A stretch of DNA of 60,332 nt, taken from contig NZ_RAVW01000003.1 of assembly GCF_003611585.1 (NCBI RefSeq), forward strand, positions 1 to 60,332, written 5' to 3'. This stretch comes from Corallococcus exercitus (lineage in GTDB: Bacteria > Myxococcota > Myxococcia > Myxococcales > Myxococcaceae). Shown piece by piece: positions 9,116-16,471 of this stretch. Every line of letters starts with the position of its first letter. Within the stretch, counting starts at the first letter, position 1. Below the pieces are notes generated by a model that searched no databases, was not told the origin of the DNA, and was given only the letters and a program-made list of their open reading frames with translations. The position numbers and the translations under genes are program-made.

Positions 9116-9137
9116 GGCGGAGATAAGGCCCTCCGCC
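9116..9137 (+). terminator. Hairpin in the 9059-9193 gap
   Basis: GGCGGAG and CTCCGCC form a perfect 7-bp stem with an 8-base loop, about 58 bases after the NTF2-like stop. It could terminate that gene or sit in the leader of the next one; there is no T-run. Confidence 0.35.
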
Positions 9138-9193
9138 ATTTCCTACGCTGTAGGTTGGTGTCCTTCGCCGCTCTGCACCGGAGGCCTCAACCC

Positions 9194-9595
9194 ATGCGTG
9201 TCATCACCCCCGACCTTCTCGTCGCGGCCGTGACGGAACTCTCCCGGGGAACGAAGCTGGTCCGACTGAAGGACGTGCTGGCCTGGTGTGAGTGGAACGG
9301 GGTGGATGCCCAGGGTGACGGCCTGAAGAACCAGGCGCTCTGGGACGCGGAGCGGGCCGAGGCCCAGACGCACCGCCGGTTGCTGAAGTTCAAGAGCGGC
9401 GAGTGCAAGCAGTCCCGGCTGGGCTGGGCGCTCGTCCCCCACGGGGCCAAGGCGCGGGAGCTGGCCACGGAGCTGCGCTGGTGTGAGCAGCTATGGAATG
9501 GCGTGGACTGGGTCTGGCTGGGCGGCATCGCCCCCGTCCCCGAGCGCCGCCCCAACCGCGTCCGGGACGTGGAGCAGGCACCCGCCTCCCCGTGA
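9194..9595 (+). CDS. Small protein of unknown function
   Basis: 133 residues from the ATG at 9194 (MRVITPDLL); an upstream in-frame GTG at 9155 is less likely because it falls close to the hairpin and lacks a ribosome binding site. Soluble, no signal peptide, Trp- and Arg-rich, with the segments VRLKDVLAWCEWNGVD and LRWCEQLWNGVDWVWLGGI. The WNGVD element occurs twice, hinting at a repeated fold. I do not recognise a family. The SET gene follows 54 bases later on the same strand and could be co-transcribed. Confidence 0.6.
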   Translation: MRVITPDLLVAAVTELSRGTKLVRLKDVLAWCEWNGVDAQGDGLKNQALWDAERAEAQTHRRLLKFKSGECKQSRLGWALVPHGAKARELATELRWCEQLWNGVDWVWLGGIAPVPERRPNRVRDVEQAPASP

Positions 9596-9649
9596 GCCGG
9601 GGACGTGCTTAGGTTCGGGCAGGCACCCTCCCGCCGGGAGGGTTTCTCC

Positions 9650-10060
9650 ATGAACAATCCCGAACTCGATCGCCTGATCTCCGAGAACCAGTTCCACCCC
9701 AACGTCGAATGGCGCCTCATTCCCGGAAAGGGACGGGGCGTCTTCGCGCGCCGGTTCCTGCCGAAGGGGACGCTCGTGGAGTGGGCGCCCATCAGCCGCT
9801 TCCCCGCGAGCGACCTGAAGCCGGTGGATCACCGCGACTGCCAGGCGCACCACCACGTCTTCACCTGGGGCACGGAGCCCGGGCGGGAGAAGGCCTACGC
9901 GTGGGGAATGCTGGCGCTCTACAACCACTCGAAGACGCCCAACGTGGAGTTCATCGACGGGCCGGTGCCGGACACGGGCGCCGCCGTGGCGCTGCGTGAC
10001 ATCCAGCCCGGCGAGGAGCTCTGCCTGGACTACGGCATCACGTGGTTCGACGCGCGCTGA
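9650..10060 (+). CDS. Small SET-domain protein
   Basis: 136 residues from the ATG at 9650, preceded by GGGAGG; this start is preferred over the open frame from 9605. It is a minimal SET fold: GKGRGVFARRFLPKG (residues 26-40), the S-adenosylmethionine/active-site motif LYNHSKTPN with N92-H93, and the C-terminal GEELCLDYG with catalytic-type Tyr128. SET proteins methylate lysines; bacterial single-domain forms are widespread and their substrates mostly unknown. No Cys-rich post-SET is present. A histone-H1-like basic protein is encoded 17 kb away but no link is shown. Confidence 0.85.
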   Translation: MNNPELDRLISENQFHPNVEWRLIPGKGRGVFARRFLPKGTLVEWAPISRFPASDLKPVDHRDCQAHHHVFTWGTEPGREKAYAWGMLALYNHSKTPNVEFIDGPVPDTGAAVALRDIQPGEELCLDYGITWFDAR

Positions 10061-10126
10061 GCGCTCACCTTGCGCGTAAGTGCTCCTGGGACGGCCAGTA
10101 GGGTCCCTTCGTCCTGGGGCGCCACC

Positions 10127-10142
10127 TCCCTCGTTGGAGGGA
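10127..10142 (+). terminator. Hairpin between the SET gene and the hxs operon
   Basis: TCCCTC-GTTG-GAGGGA is a perfect 6-bp stem-loop 67 bases after the SET stop and 64 bases before the first operon ATG. It may end SET transcription or lie in the hxs leader. Confidence 0.35.
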
Positions 10143-10205
10143 TGTTCACCCGGCACCGGTTTGGGCAACATTCCTCCTTCAGCAAGGCGGGGTGCGAAGG
10201 TGACA

Positions 10206-10976
10206 ATGGACAGACAGAGCGGATCCAGCGCCTGGCGCTGTCTTCGGCGATGGACGGCCCTCATGGGGGCCTGGGGCTTCTTCATGGGGCCTCTGTCATG
10301 GGGAGCCGAGCCTGACCCTTGGACTGCACCTCCTCCCGCGTGCGCCACCGGGAATTGCCGCTGGAAGGCGGCTCGCGACGAACAGGATTCCGCCGAAAAG
10401 CAACGCACTCAGGCCCGTCAGGCCTTGATGAATGCGCTGACGCCTCCCATCCGCGCTGGAGAGGCCACCCGGGTCTGGCTGCAACGCGTAGACGAAGTTC
10501 TCGCCCATGCCGAGGAGGCTGGAAAGGTTTCGGGAGACCCGGAGCTGACAGCACGGGCAATCGAGGCGGCCACCTGGGCCCGGGGCGAACGCCGGAAGAT
10601 TCCCTTGGTGGGTGCCGAGCGTGCGGTCGTCCTCGAGTTGCTTCACCTCCAGGCGGATCCATCCGCGCGAATCCTCACCAAGGAGTCGGACACGGTGGTG
10701 CTCCACTGCGCGATGGAGGCCGAACGCTGTGTAGGGGTCTATCTGGTGGGCCGCACCCGGGCGGGTCGTGTGCTCAATGCCCCTGCTCAGGCGGAGGAGA
10801 CAGCGGCGCTGTTGTCCCAGGCCCTGGGGCAGTCCAGCCCGCTTCCTGCTCCGCCCGCCAGGGAAGGGCTGAAGTCGCCCACGACGTTGACTTGGAAGGT
10901 GGGTGAGGTGCCCATCGTCGCACGGTGGCGGAACTCGGACCTGATGGAACTGCGCGTGGGGAGCGTGAAGCCATGA
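10206..10976 (+). CDS. Secreted protein of unknown function, first gene of the hxs operon
   Basis: 256 residues from the ATG at 10206 (GAAGG just upstream). Residues 10-35 form a signal peptide (RRWTALMGAWGFFMGPLSWGAEP). The mature part begins with a CATGNC pair of cysteines, continues with a helical Glu/Arg/Ala-rich region to about residue 150, then a beta-rich end (DTVVLHCAMEAERCVGVYLVG; TLTWKVGEVPIVARW). No family is recognised. Its stop overlaps the hxsA start by four bases (ATGA), so it is almost certainly translated with hxsA. This suggests it works with the modified peptide outside the cytoplasm. Confidence 0.75.
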   Translation: MDRQSGSSAWRCLRRWTALMGAWGFFMGPLSWGAEPDPWTAPPPACATGNCRWKAARDEQDSAEKQRTQARQALMNALTPPIRAGEATRVWLQRVDEVLAHAEEAGKVSGDPELTARAIEAATWARGERRKIPLVGAERAVVLELLHLQADPSARILTKESDTVVLHCAMEAERCVGVYLVGRTRAGRVLNAPAQAEETAALLSQALGQSSPLPAPPAREGLKSPTTLTWKVGEVPIVARWRNSDLMELRVGSVKP

Positions 10977-11560
10977 CCTCGAAACCGCCGGGCCTGCTCT
11001 CCGTCAGCTCCGCGCTGCTCGCCTTGATCAGTGGCGCCGCTCCCTCTGGCCTCCTCGCTCCGGGCGCGGAGACTTCCGGTGGCCCGCTCCGGCGGCGAGA
11101 GGAAGAGGACTCCCATCACGAGCTCCTGCTGGTGGAGCCATCCGGCGGAGCCCCGGTCCTGCTCGCGGGGCATCGCTCGCACCGCTCCCATTCCTCGCAC
11201 CGCAGCCACTACTCCGGCAGCGGTGGTGGTTCCCGCAGCAGCTACGTCCCCACCTACGAGCCCCCTGTTCCCTCTCGCGCCACGGCCCCCAGGCCGTCGT
11301 CCTCCTCGTCCGAAGCCGAGGCGACGAAGACGGCACCGCCGCCGCCTCGTGCGCCCAGCCCTGCCCGCGTCTCATTCGTGGCGTTCCCGGGAGGCCGGAT
11401 ATTCGTGGACGACAAGGCGGTGGGGCAGGACACGACAGCTCCCATGGAGCTTTCTGCGGGGATACATGCTGTGCGCGTGGAGAACCGCTTCCTCGGTCAG
11501 ATCACGATTGAAGTCGAACTCCTCGAAGGGCAGACCGGTGAGGTGAAGCTTGAGTGGTAG
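10973..11560 (+). CDS. hxsA: HxsA: His-Xaa-Ser repeat substrate protein with PEGA-like C-terminus
   Basis: 195 residues from the ATG at 10973, chosen because it overlaps the upstream stop as ATGA. The N-terminus is a signal-peptide-like stretch (GLLSVSSALLALISGAAPSG). Residues 67-81 are five uninterrupted His-Xaa-Ser triplets (HRS HRS HSS HRS HYS), followed by a Gly/Ser linker, a Pro-rich linker, and from about residue 132 a PEGA-like beta domain (RVSFVAFPGGRIFVDDKAVG; LSAGIHAVRVENRF). HxsA proteins are the predicted substrates of the paired radical SAM enzymes HxsB and HxsC; the chemistry is not shown by sequence. The PEGA-like module, common on surface proteins, suggests the modified repeat is displayed at the cell envelope. 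The hxsD start lies inside its 3' end. Confidence 0.88.
   Translation: MTSKPPGLLSVSSALLALISGAAPSGLLAPGAETSGGPLRRREEEDSHHELLLVEPSGGAPVLLAGHRSHRSHSSHRSHYSGSGGGSRSSYVPTYEPPVPSRATAPRPSSSSSEAEATKTAPPPPRAPSPARVSFVAFPGGRIFVDDKAVGQDTTAPMELSAGIHAVRVENRFLGQITIEVELLEGQTGEVKLEW
11171..11215 (+). repeat. Five tandem His-Xaa-Ser codon triplets in hxsA
   Basis: 45 bases encode H-x-S five times with varying codons for both His and Ser (tcg, tcc, agc), so the protein pattern is selected rather than being a DNA microsatellite. These are the predicted sites of radical SAM modification. Confidence 0.9.
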
Positions 11561-11909
11561 TGACGCCGCTCCTCCGCTCGAGGAGCGAGCCCTGGTCTTC
11601 CAGGGCGGGTGTGTCCGCCTGACGCTCGACCTGCGCGTCTATCGTCTCACCGCCGTGCAGAAGGCCAGCTACCGCTTCGCGGAGCACTTCACGGCCATCC
11701 TGGGCGCTCCGGAAGAACACCGCCTCGGGGTCTGCTGCCTCTTCCGGCCGGAGACCCGCGAAGCAGAGGCGCTCGACGCCGTCCGCCGGTACTTCCAGGA
11801 GTTGTTGGATCAGGAACTGCGCGAGCAGATTGGTGAGGAGACCCGGGCCGTCCGCGCGTTGATCCTCGCCCAGGCCTTCTCTCGGACCGACCTCATCCAG
11901 CGGGACTGA
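11550..11909 (+). CDS. hxsD: HxsD: His-Xaa-Ser system accessory protein
   Basis: 119 residues. The only usable start is the TTG at 11550, 11 bases inside the end of hxsA and just after AGGTGAAG; the next in-frame start would remove the conserved core. It matches the HxsD family: a short beta-rich N-terminus (CVRLTLDLRVYRLTAVQKASYRF is typical in style) and the helical signature ELLDQELREQIGEET followed by RALILAQAFS, close to the family LLNDYxLRE pattern. HxsD always accompanies HxsB and HxsC and is thought to help substrate recognition or enzyme assembly. Its stop is 10 bases before the hxsB ATG. Confidence 0.88.
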   Translation: MSGSDAAPPLEERALVFQGGCVRLTLDLRVYRLTAVQKASYRFAEHFTAILGAPEEHRLGVCCLFRPETREAEALDAVRRYFQELLDQELREQIGEETRAVRALILAQAFSRTDLIQRD

Positions 11910-11919
11910 GGGACGCTCC

Positions 11920-13362
11920 ATGTTCCAGGAACGCAAGGCCTTCGAGCCCGACCGGGACTACCGGCTCGCACCCTTCCGGTTCAGCCCGCTGGACGGCAGC
12001 CGGTACGTCGTGACCAACGACGTGGGTGAACACGTGGTTCTCTCCCGCGAACACCTGGTCGCCTTCGTCCAGCGCACGCTGCCGCCGGATTCCGCGCCCT
12101 ACAAGGCGCTCAAGTCCCGGCACTTCATGTTCGACCGCCAGTCGCGCGTGGCATTGGACCTGCTGGCGCTCAAGTACCGGACCAGGGCCGAACAACTCGC
12201 GGCCTTCACCGGACTGCACATCTTCGTGGTCACGCTGCGGTGCGACCATTCCTGCCAGTACTGCCAGGTGTCGCGGCAGGCGGAGGACCGCACCCGGTTC
12301 GACATGACGCTGGAGCACGCGGACAAGGCCCTGGCGCTGGTGTTCCAGAGTCCTTCTCCCGCGCTCAAGATTGAATTCCAGGGTGGAGAACCGCTGCTCA
12401 ACTTCGGGCTCATCCGCCATGTCGTCGAGCGCGCCTTGGAGATGAACCGGGCGCGGGGCCGAGACCTTCAGTTCGTCATCGCGACGAACTTGTCTCGATT
12501 GTCGGAGGAGATCCTCGCGTTCTGCCGTCAGCACGGCATCTTCCTGTCCACCTCGCTCGACGGCCCCCAGGCCCTGCACAACGCTCAGCGTCCGGTGCGT
12601 GGAGGGGACAGCCACCAGCGGACGGTGGACGGCATCCGGCGCGCCCGGGAGGTACTGGGTGCGCAGGCAGTCTCCGCGCTCATGACCACCACCCGCGCCA
12701 GCCTGGACCGGGTGGAGGAGGTCATCGACGAGTACGTGCGCCTCGGCTTCCACGGCATCTTCCTGCGCAACTTGAGTCCCTATGGCTTCGCGGTCCGGCG
12801 GAAGGAAGGCCAGGACTATGATGTCGACCGGTGGATTGCCTTCTACAAGCGCGGGCTCGCGCACATCCTGAAGCTCAACGCGGAAGGGTATGCGCTGCGA
12901 GAGGAGTTCACCGCCATCCTCCTGCAGAAGCTCTTCTCACCTCAGGGCTCGAACTACGTCGACCTCCAGTCGCCCGCGGGCCTGGGCATCGGGGCACTGG
13001 TCTATAACTACGACGGCCATGTCTACGCCTCCGACGAGGGACGGATGCTGGCGGAGATGGGCGACTTCTCCTTCCGGCTGGGCCATGTCGCACGTGATGA
13101 CCACGCCGCCCTTCTGACGTCCGAGCCCTTGCTGTCCCACTTGAGCGACACCATGCCGGAGGGCGCACCCATGTGCAGCGACTGCGCGTTCCTCCCTCTC
13201 TGTGGCGCGGATCCCGTCTTCCACCGCGCGACGCAGGGGGATTCCGTGGGCCACAAGGCCTTCAGTGCCTTCTGCAAGAAGCAGATGGCGGTCCTCCGGC
13301 ACCTCATCACGCTGCTGGAGGATGATCCGTCGGCCCGTGAAACGCTGCTCGGGTGGTTGTGA
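11920..13362 (+). CDS. hxsB: HxsB: radical SAM maturase of the His-Xaa-Ser system
   Basis: 480 residues. The radical SAM cluster motif is C108-x3-C112-x2-C115 (CDHSCQYC), with the SAM-binding GGEP at residues 155-158. The N-terminal ~100 residues (DYRLAPFRFSPLDG) form a leader domain that probably binds the substrate. A C-terminal SPASM/twitch-like cysteine set (C419, C422, C428, C452; CSDCAFLPLCGAD) should carry one or two auxiliary iron-sulfur clusters, as in peptide-modifying enzymes such as anaerobic sulfatase maturases. It is expected to act on HxsA together with HxsC in the cytoplasm. The hxsC gene starts four bases later. Confidence 0.93.
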   Translation: MFQERKAFEPDRDYRLAPFRFSPLDGSRYVVTNDVGEHVVLSREHLVAFVQRTLPPDSAPYKALKSRHFMFDRQSRVALDLLALKYRTRAEQLAAFTGLHIFVVTLRCDHSCQYCQVSRQAEDRTRFDMTLEHADKALALVFQSPSPALKIEFQGGEPLLNFGLIRHVVERALEMNRARGRDLQFVIATNLSRLSEEILAFCRQHGIFLSTSLDGPQALHNAQRPVRGGDSHQRTVDGIRRAREVLGAQAVSALMTTTRASLDRVEEVIDEYVRLGFHGIFLRNLSPYGFAVRRKEGQDYDVDRWIAFYKRGLAHILKLNAEGYALREEFTAILLQKLFSPQGSNYVDLQSPAGLGIGALVYNYDGHVYASDEGRMLAEMGDFSFRLGHVARDDHAALLTSEPLLSHLSDTMPEGAPMCSDCAFLPLCGADPVFHRATQGDSVGHKAFSAFCKKQMAVLRHLITLLEDDPSARETLLGWL

Positions 13363-13365
13363 GCC

Positions 13366-14523
13366 ATGACCCCGACCCTTTCCGCATTGGGGTTGCGGCC
13401 CCTGTCTCGCGCCTCCACCCGTTCCTTCCTGGGGCGGATCCGTGAGGGCGCTTCGTCCACGCCAGACGGTGCGGTGCCCGAAATCCTCCTCGTCCGTGCA
13501 CCCCAGGAGACCCTGCCGCCGGGGTTTCGAGCCTATCTGCTGGAGGCGCCGTCTTCGTGCGTGAACGTCCCGGACGCCTACGTCCTGCCTCCTGGCTTTC
13601 TACCTCTCGCGGAAGGCGACGTGGTGCGGGTGGAGCCTTCCAGCGGACGGCTGAGCGCGCTCTACCGGAGGGCCTCCGTGTCCAACAGCCTGTTGGTCAC
13701 CGAGCGCTGCGACAACTACTGCCTGATGTGCTCGCAGCCCCCGCGCAAACACGATGATTCCTGGCTGCTGGAGGAACTGCTGGCACTCATCCCGCTCATC
13801 TCTCCAGAGACGCAGGAACTGGGCATCACTGGGGGCGAGCCCGCGCTGTTGGGGGAGGGACTGTTGCGGCTCGTGGAGCAGCTGAGGACGCACCTGCCGG
13901 GAACGGCGGTGCACATGCTCTCCAATGGCCGGCGCTTCTCGGAGGAACGCCTCGCCCAGGGGCTGGGGCAGCTGAAGCATCCGGACCTGATGGTGGGAAT
14001 CCCGCTGTACTCCGACCTGCCCGAGGAGCATGACCATGTCGTCCAGGCGCGGGGCGCGTACGATGAGACCCTTCGGGGCATCCTGAACCTGAAGCGGGCG
14101 GGTGTCCGGGTGGAGCTCCGGGTCGTCATTCACGCCTTCACCCACGAGCGTCTTCCGGAGCTGGCGCGCTTCATCGCCCGGAACCTGCTCTTCGTGGATC
14201 ACGTGGCGTTGATGGGGCTGGAGCTGATGGGCTTCGCGAAGACGAACCTTCCGACGCTCTGGGTGGATCCGCTCGACTACCAGGAGCCTCTCCGCGCGGC
14301 GGTACGGATATTGGACCGCGCGGGCGTTAACACCTCCCTCTACAACCACCCGCACTGCGTGCTCCCCACGGACCTCCATCCCTTCGCGCGCAAGAGCATC
14401 TCTGACTGGAAGAACGTCTACTTCCGCGAGTGCGAGGGCTGCGCCCTGAGAGAGGCCTGTGGTGGGTTCTTCGCCTCCTCGGCCTTGAAGCGCAGCCGAG
14501 GCATCGCGCCAGTGCGCCCGTGA
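13366..14523 (+). CDS. hxsC: HxsC: second radical SAM maturase of the His-Xaa-Ser system
   Basis: 385 residues. The cluster motif is C115-x3-C119-x2-C122 (CDNYCLMC), followed by GGEPALLG. The ~105-residue N-terminal region (AYVLPPGFLPLAEGDVVRV) is typical of HxsC and differs from HxsB. The C-terminus holds C-x2-C-x4-C (CEGCALREAC), a shorter auxiliary-cluster set than in HxsB. The paired enzymes are always encoded together, so each may do a separate step or they may form one complex. It is the last gene of the operon; the XRE regulator gene converges with a 15-base gap. Confidence 0.93.
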   Translation: MTPTLSALGLRPLSRASTRSFLGRIREGASSTPDGAVPEILLVRAPQETLPPGFRAYLLEAPSSCVNVPDAYVLPPGFLPLAEGDVVRVEPSSGRLSALYRRASVSNSLLVTERCDNYCLMCSQPPRKHDDSWLLEELLALIPLISPETQELGITGGEPALLGEGLLRLVEQLRTHLPGTAVHMLSNGRRFSEERLAQGLGQLKHPDLMVGIPLYSDLPEEHDHVVQARGAYDETLRGILNLKRAGVRVELRVVIHAFTHERLPELARFIARNLLFVDHVALMGLELMGFAKTNLPTLWVDPLDYQEPLRAAVRILDRAGVNTSLYNHPHCVLPTDLHPFARKSISDWKNVYFRECEGCALREACGGFFASSALKRSRGIAPVRP

Positions 14524-14538
14524 CGCTCCAGCCCGGAG

Positions 14539-14988
14539 CTACAGGGACTTGGGCTTGGGCGGCGGCGAAGGTTCCGGTGCCGGCTTCGCGTCGTCTCCGA
14601 CGACCGCCGCCACCGCGAACATCACCAGCCCCACGAACCCCGCGAGCGCGAGCAGTTCCCCCCAACTGGAGGAGGACTTGGGCTGGTCGGTCACCACCGC
14701 GGCGGCCCGCTGCGCCCGCTTCATTGCTTCCTGGACCTGGGCGTCCAGCTGCTGGACGTCGAGCCCGAATACCTGGGCAATCAGCCTGAAGTGGTACGCG
14801 TCCGGCTGCTTTCCGCCTTCGATTTTCGACAGCATCGACTGGGAGATGCCCAGCCGCTGGGCCAACGCGGCCTGGGTCATGTCCCCGTGCTGCTTCCGGA
14901 GCTGGGCAATGACCTGCCCCAGCACCAGGCCATAGGCCTCGCCCTCCTTGGAGTCCGGCCCACCGGGGACATTGTGCGCACGCGTCAT
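14539..14988 (-). CDS. XRE-family regulator with C-terminal membrane anchor
   Basis: 149 residues. Residues 24-80 are an XRE/Cro-type helix-turn-helix domain (MTQAALAQRLGISQSMLSKI, helices near 37-56). A linker to about residue 107 is followed by one membrane helix (ELLALAGFVGLVMFAVAAVV, 111-130) and a short Pro/Lys-rich periplasmic tail. This places a DNA-binding domain at the inner membrane, an architecture expected of a signal-responsive regulator. It is divergent from the tail-anchored kinase at 15179; a perfect GGAAT-N3-ATTCC element lies in the gap. It converges on hxsC, so it may belong to either unit. Confidence 0.87.
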   Translation of the reverse strand: MTRAHNVPGGPDSKEGEAYGLVLGQVIAQLRKQHGDMTQAALAQRLGISQSMLSKIEGGKQPDAYHFRLIAQVFGLDVQQLDAQVQEAMKRAQRAAAVVTDQPKSSSSWGELLALAGFVGLVMFAVAAVVGDDAKPAPEPSPPPKPKSL

Positions 14989-15053
14989 GACCCCCTGTTC
15001 ATAAACCGCTGGCCGGGACGCTTCCAGGTCAAAGGACTGGGTTCGGGAGATTT

Positions 15054-15066
15054 GGAATAAAATTCC
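15054..15066. promoter_or_regulatory. GGAAT-N3-ATTCC operator candidate
   Basis: A perfect inverted repeat, GGAATAAAATTCC, in the AT-rich part of the 190-base divergent gap between the XRE gene (start 14988) and the kinase gene (start 15179). Size and symmetry suit an XRE dimer, so autoregulation of both genes is a reasonable inference. Confidence 0.45.
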
Positions 15067-15178
15067 TATGTCAGCTTGCCATCGAATTTTCGTGGGTTAG
15101 TTAAAGGAGCGCTCGTATGCCGGTCTGGTGGGTTACTCCGCCAGCAACCCCCGGCATGAGGCGCTTGAGAAAAAACCT

Positions 15179-16090
15179 ATGAAAATTCAGGGACGTATCA
15201 CGGTGATCCAGGAACTCACGGGCGGTGGCCTGGGGAAGCTCCTGAAGTGCCGGGACGAGGCAGGGCAGATGTTCGTCGTCAAGGCTCCGAAGGATGCCTC
15301 GCCGGAGAACCAGCAACTCATCGACGACGAGGTCCGGCGGCTCCAGCGGCATCAGGGGCGCTACGTCGTGCGGTACTTCGAGCCTGTGCTGGTGGATGGA
15401 CGCCGGGGTTTCGCGATGGAGCTGATGGACGGGGACCTTACACCCCTGGTCCGACAGCGGCTTCCCGTGGAGCGGGTCTTGGGTTACCTGCTCACGGTGG
15501 TTCAGGGTCTGGAGGAGGTCCACGCCTCTGGGGTGGGCGCGTTCCACGGCGACCTCAAGACTGGGAACATCCTGCACAAGGACGGGGTGGCGAAGCTCGC
15601 GGACTTCGGCCTCGCCCGGGGCGGCCTGGGGCAGACGGTCATGCTCGGCAGGCACACCGGCGGAACCCCGGGTTACATGCCTCCGGAGGGGCTTGCGTCC
15701 CCCTTTGGGGACATCTACTCGCTGGGAGCGGTGGCGTTCGCGCTCCTCGTGGGCCGTGAGCCCCAGCCCCAAGAGGTGTTGCGGATCCAGATTCAGGGCG
15801 CGCCCGACCTGGAGCAGCTCATCAACCAGATGCTTTCGACCCAGCCGGGCATGCGGCCCAGCATCAGCCAGATCCGGCGGCGGCTCGAAGCGCTGCGGGC
15901 TCGGGCGCTGGCTCCGGCTCCCGTGCAGCACTTCCTTCCGAACCGGAACGTGCTCCGGACCCCGCTCGCTTCGCCTCCGTCTCCGCCTTTGGCTCCGGCT
16001 CCAGCTTCGTCCTCTTCGGGGGTAGGGGTCGCGGTTGCCCTGGCGGCGGTCGTGGGCCTCGGCTTCCTTCTGGCGGCGAGCAAGGACTGA
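15179..16090 (+). CDS. Tail-anchored serine/threonine protein kinase
   Basis: 303 residues from the ATG at 15179; an upstream open frame from 15128 lacks a better start. The kinase core is complete: VAIK-type Lys35 (FVVKAP), helix-C Glu51, H123-G-D125-L-K127 with N130 (HGD replaces HRD), D142-F-G, PPE in place of APE (168-170), and D178. The Gly-rich loop is TGGGLG. A Pro/Ala-rich linker leads to one C-terminal membrane helix (about 281-298) with only a few residues outside, so the kinase faces the cytoplasm and lacks a real sensor domain. The lack of the Arg in HRD suggests activity may not need activation-loop phosphorylation. The gene at 16093 follows after two bases. Confidence 0.92.
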   Translation: MKIQGRITVIQELTGGGLGKLLKCRDEAGQMFVVKAPKDASPENQQLIDDEVRRLQRHQGRYVVRYFEPVLVDGRRGFAMELMDGDLTPLVRQRLPVERVLGYLLTVVQGLEEVHASGVGAFHGDLKTGNILHKDGVAKLADFGLARGGLGQTVMLGRHTGGTPGYMPPEGLASPFGDIYSLGAVAFALLVGREPQPQEVLRIQIQGAPDLEQLINQMLSTQPGMRPSISQIRRRLEALRARALAPAPVQHFLPNRNVLRTPLASPPSPPLAPAPASSSSGVGVAVALAAVVGLGFLLAASKD

Positions 16091-16092
16091 CC

Positions 16093-16413
16093 ATGGCCGA
16101 ATCGCGCGCGCATCAGATGGCGAAGTTCCGCTCCGCGGGCTTCGGTGGTCAGGTCGAGGTCCGGCTGCCCAGTGGGCGGCGGTTGGACGCACTGTCGCGG
16201 AACGGCGTCTGGGGCACGGAAGTGGAGACGTCCCGTTCCTTTTCACGACTTCAACTCGCGGTGGAACGACTCCTGGAGAGCAGGGCCCGTCAGCGGGTGC
16301 TCAAGGTTCCCCAGGCGGACATGCGACTGGCGGCTGTCGTGCTCCGGCGCATGGGCGTTACCGCATGGGTGCGGAACATGGACGGGTCAGAGGAGTTCTT
16401 CGTCGGTAAATGA
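16093..16413 (+). CDS. Small protein coupled to the kinase; possible PD-(D/E)XK-like fold
   Basis: 106 residues, ATG two bases after the kinase stop, so co-translated. The order EVRLPSGRRLDAL (D32), WGTEVETSRS (E43, E45), then an amphipathic helix LQLAVERLLESR and a C-terminal strand VLKVP followed by another helix and strand, resembles PD-(D/E)XK nuclease-fold proteins. In those, a strand-borne Asp precedes an ExK or ExE strand by about ten residues. The usual Lys is replaced (E-V-E-T), so it may be inactive or only structurally similar. No known family was recognised. It could be a substrate, effector or binding partner of the kinase. Confidence 0.65.
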   Translation: MAESRAHQMAKFRSAGFGGQVEVRLPSGRRLDALSRNGVWGTEVETSRSFSRLQLAVERLLESRARQRVLKVPQADMRLAAVVLRRMGVTAWVRNMDGSEEFFVGK

Positions 16414-16422
16414 GTTGGTGGG

Positions 16423-16457
16423 GCGGCGCTCCGGGAGCCGTGCTCCTGGGGCGCCGC
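16423..16457. terminator. Bidirectional terminator-like hairpin
   Basis: GCGGCGCTCC and GGGGCGCCGC pair over 10 bases with one mismatch, loop 15 bases, between the convergent small gene ending at 16413 and the lipase-like gene ending at 16472. Confidence 0.5.
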
Positions 16458-16471
16458 GCGCTGCACCTGCT

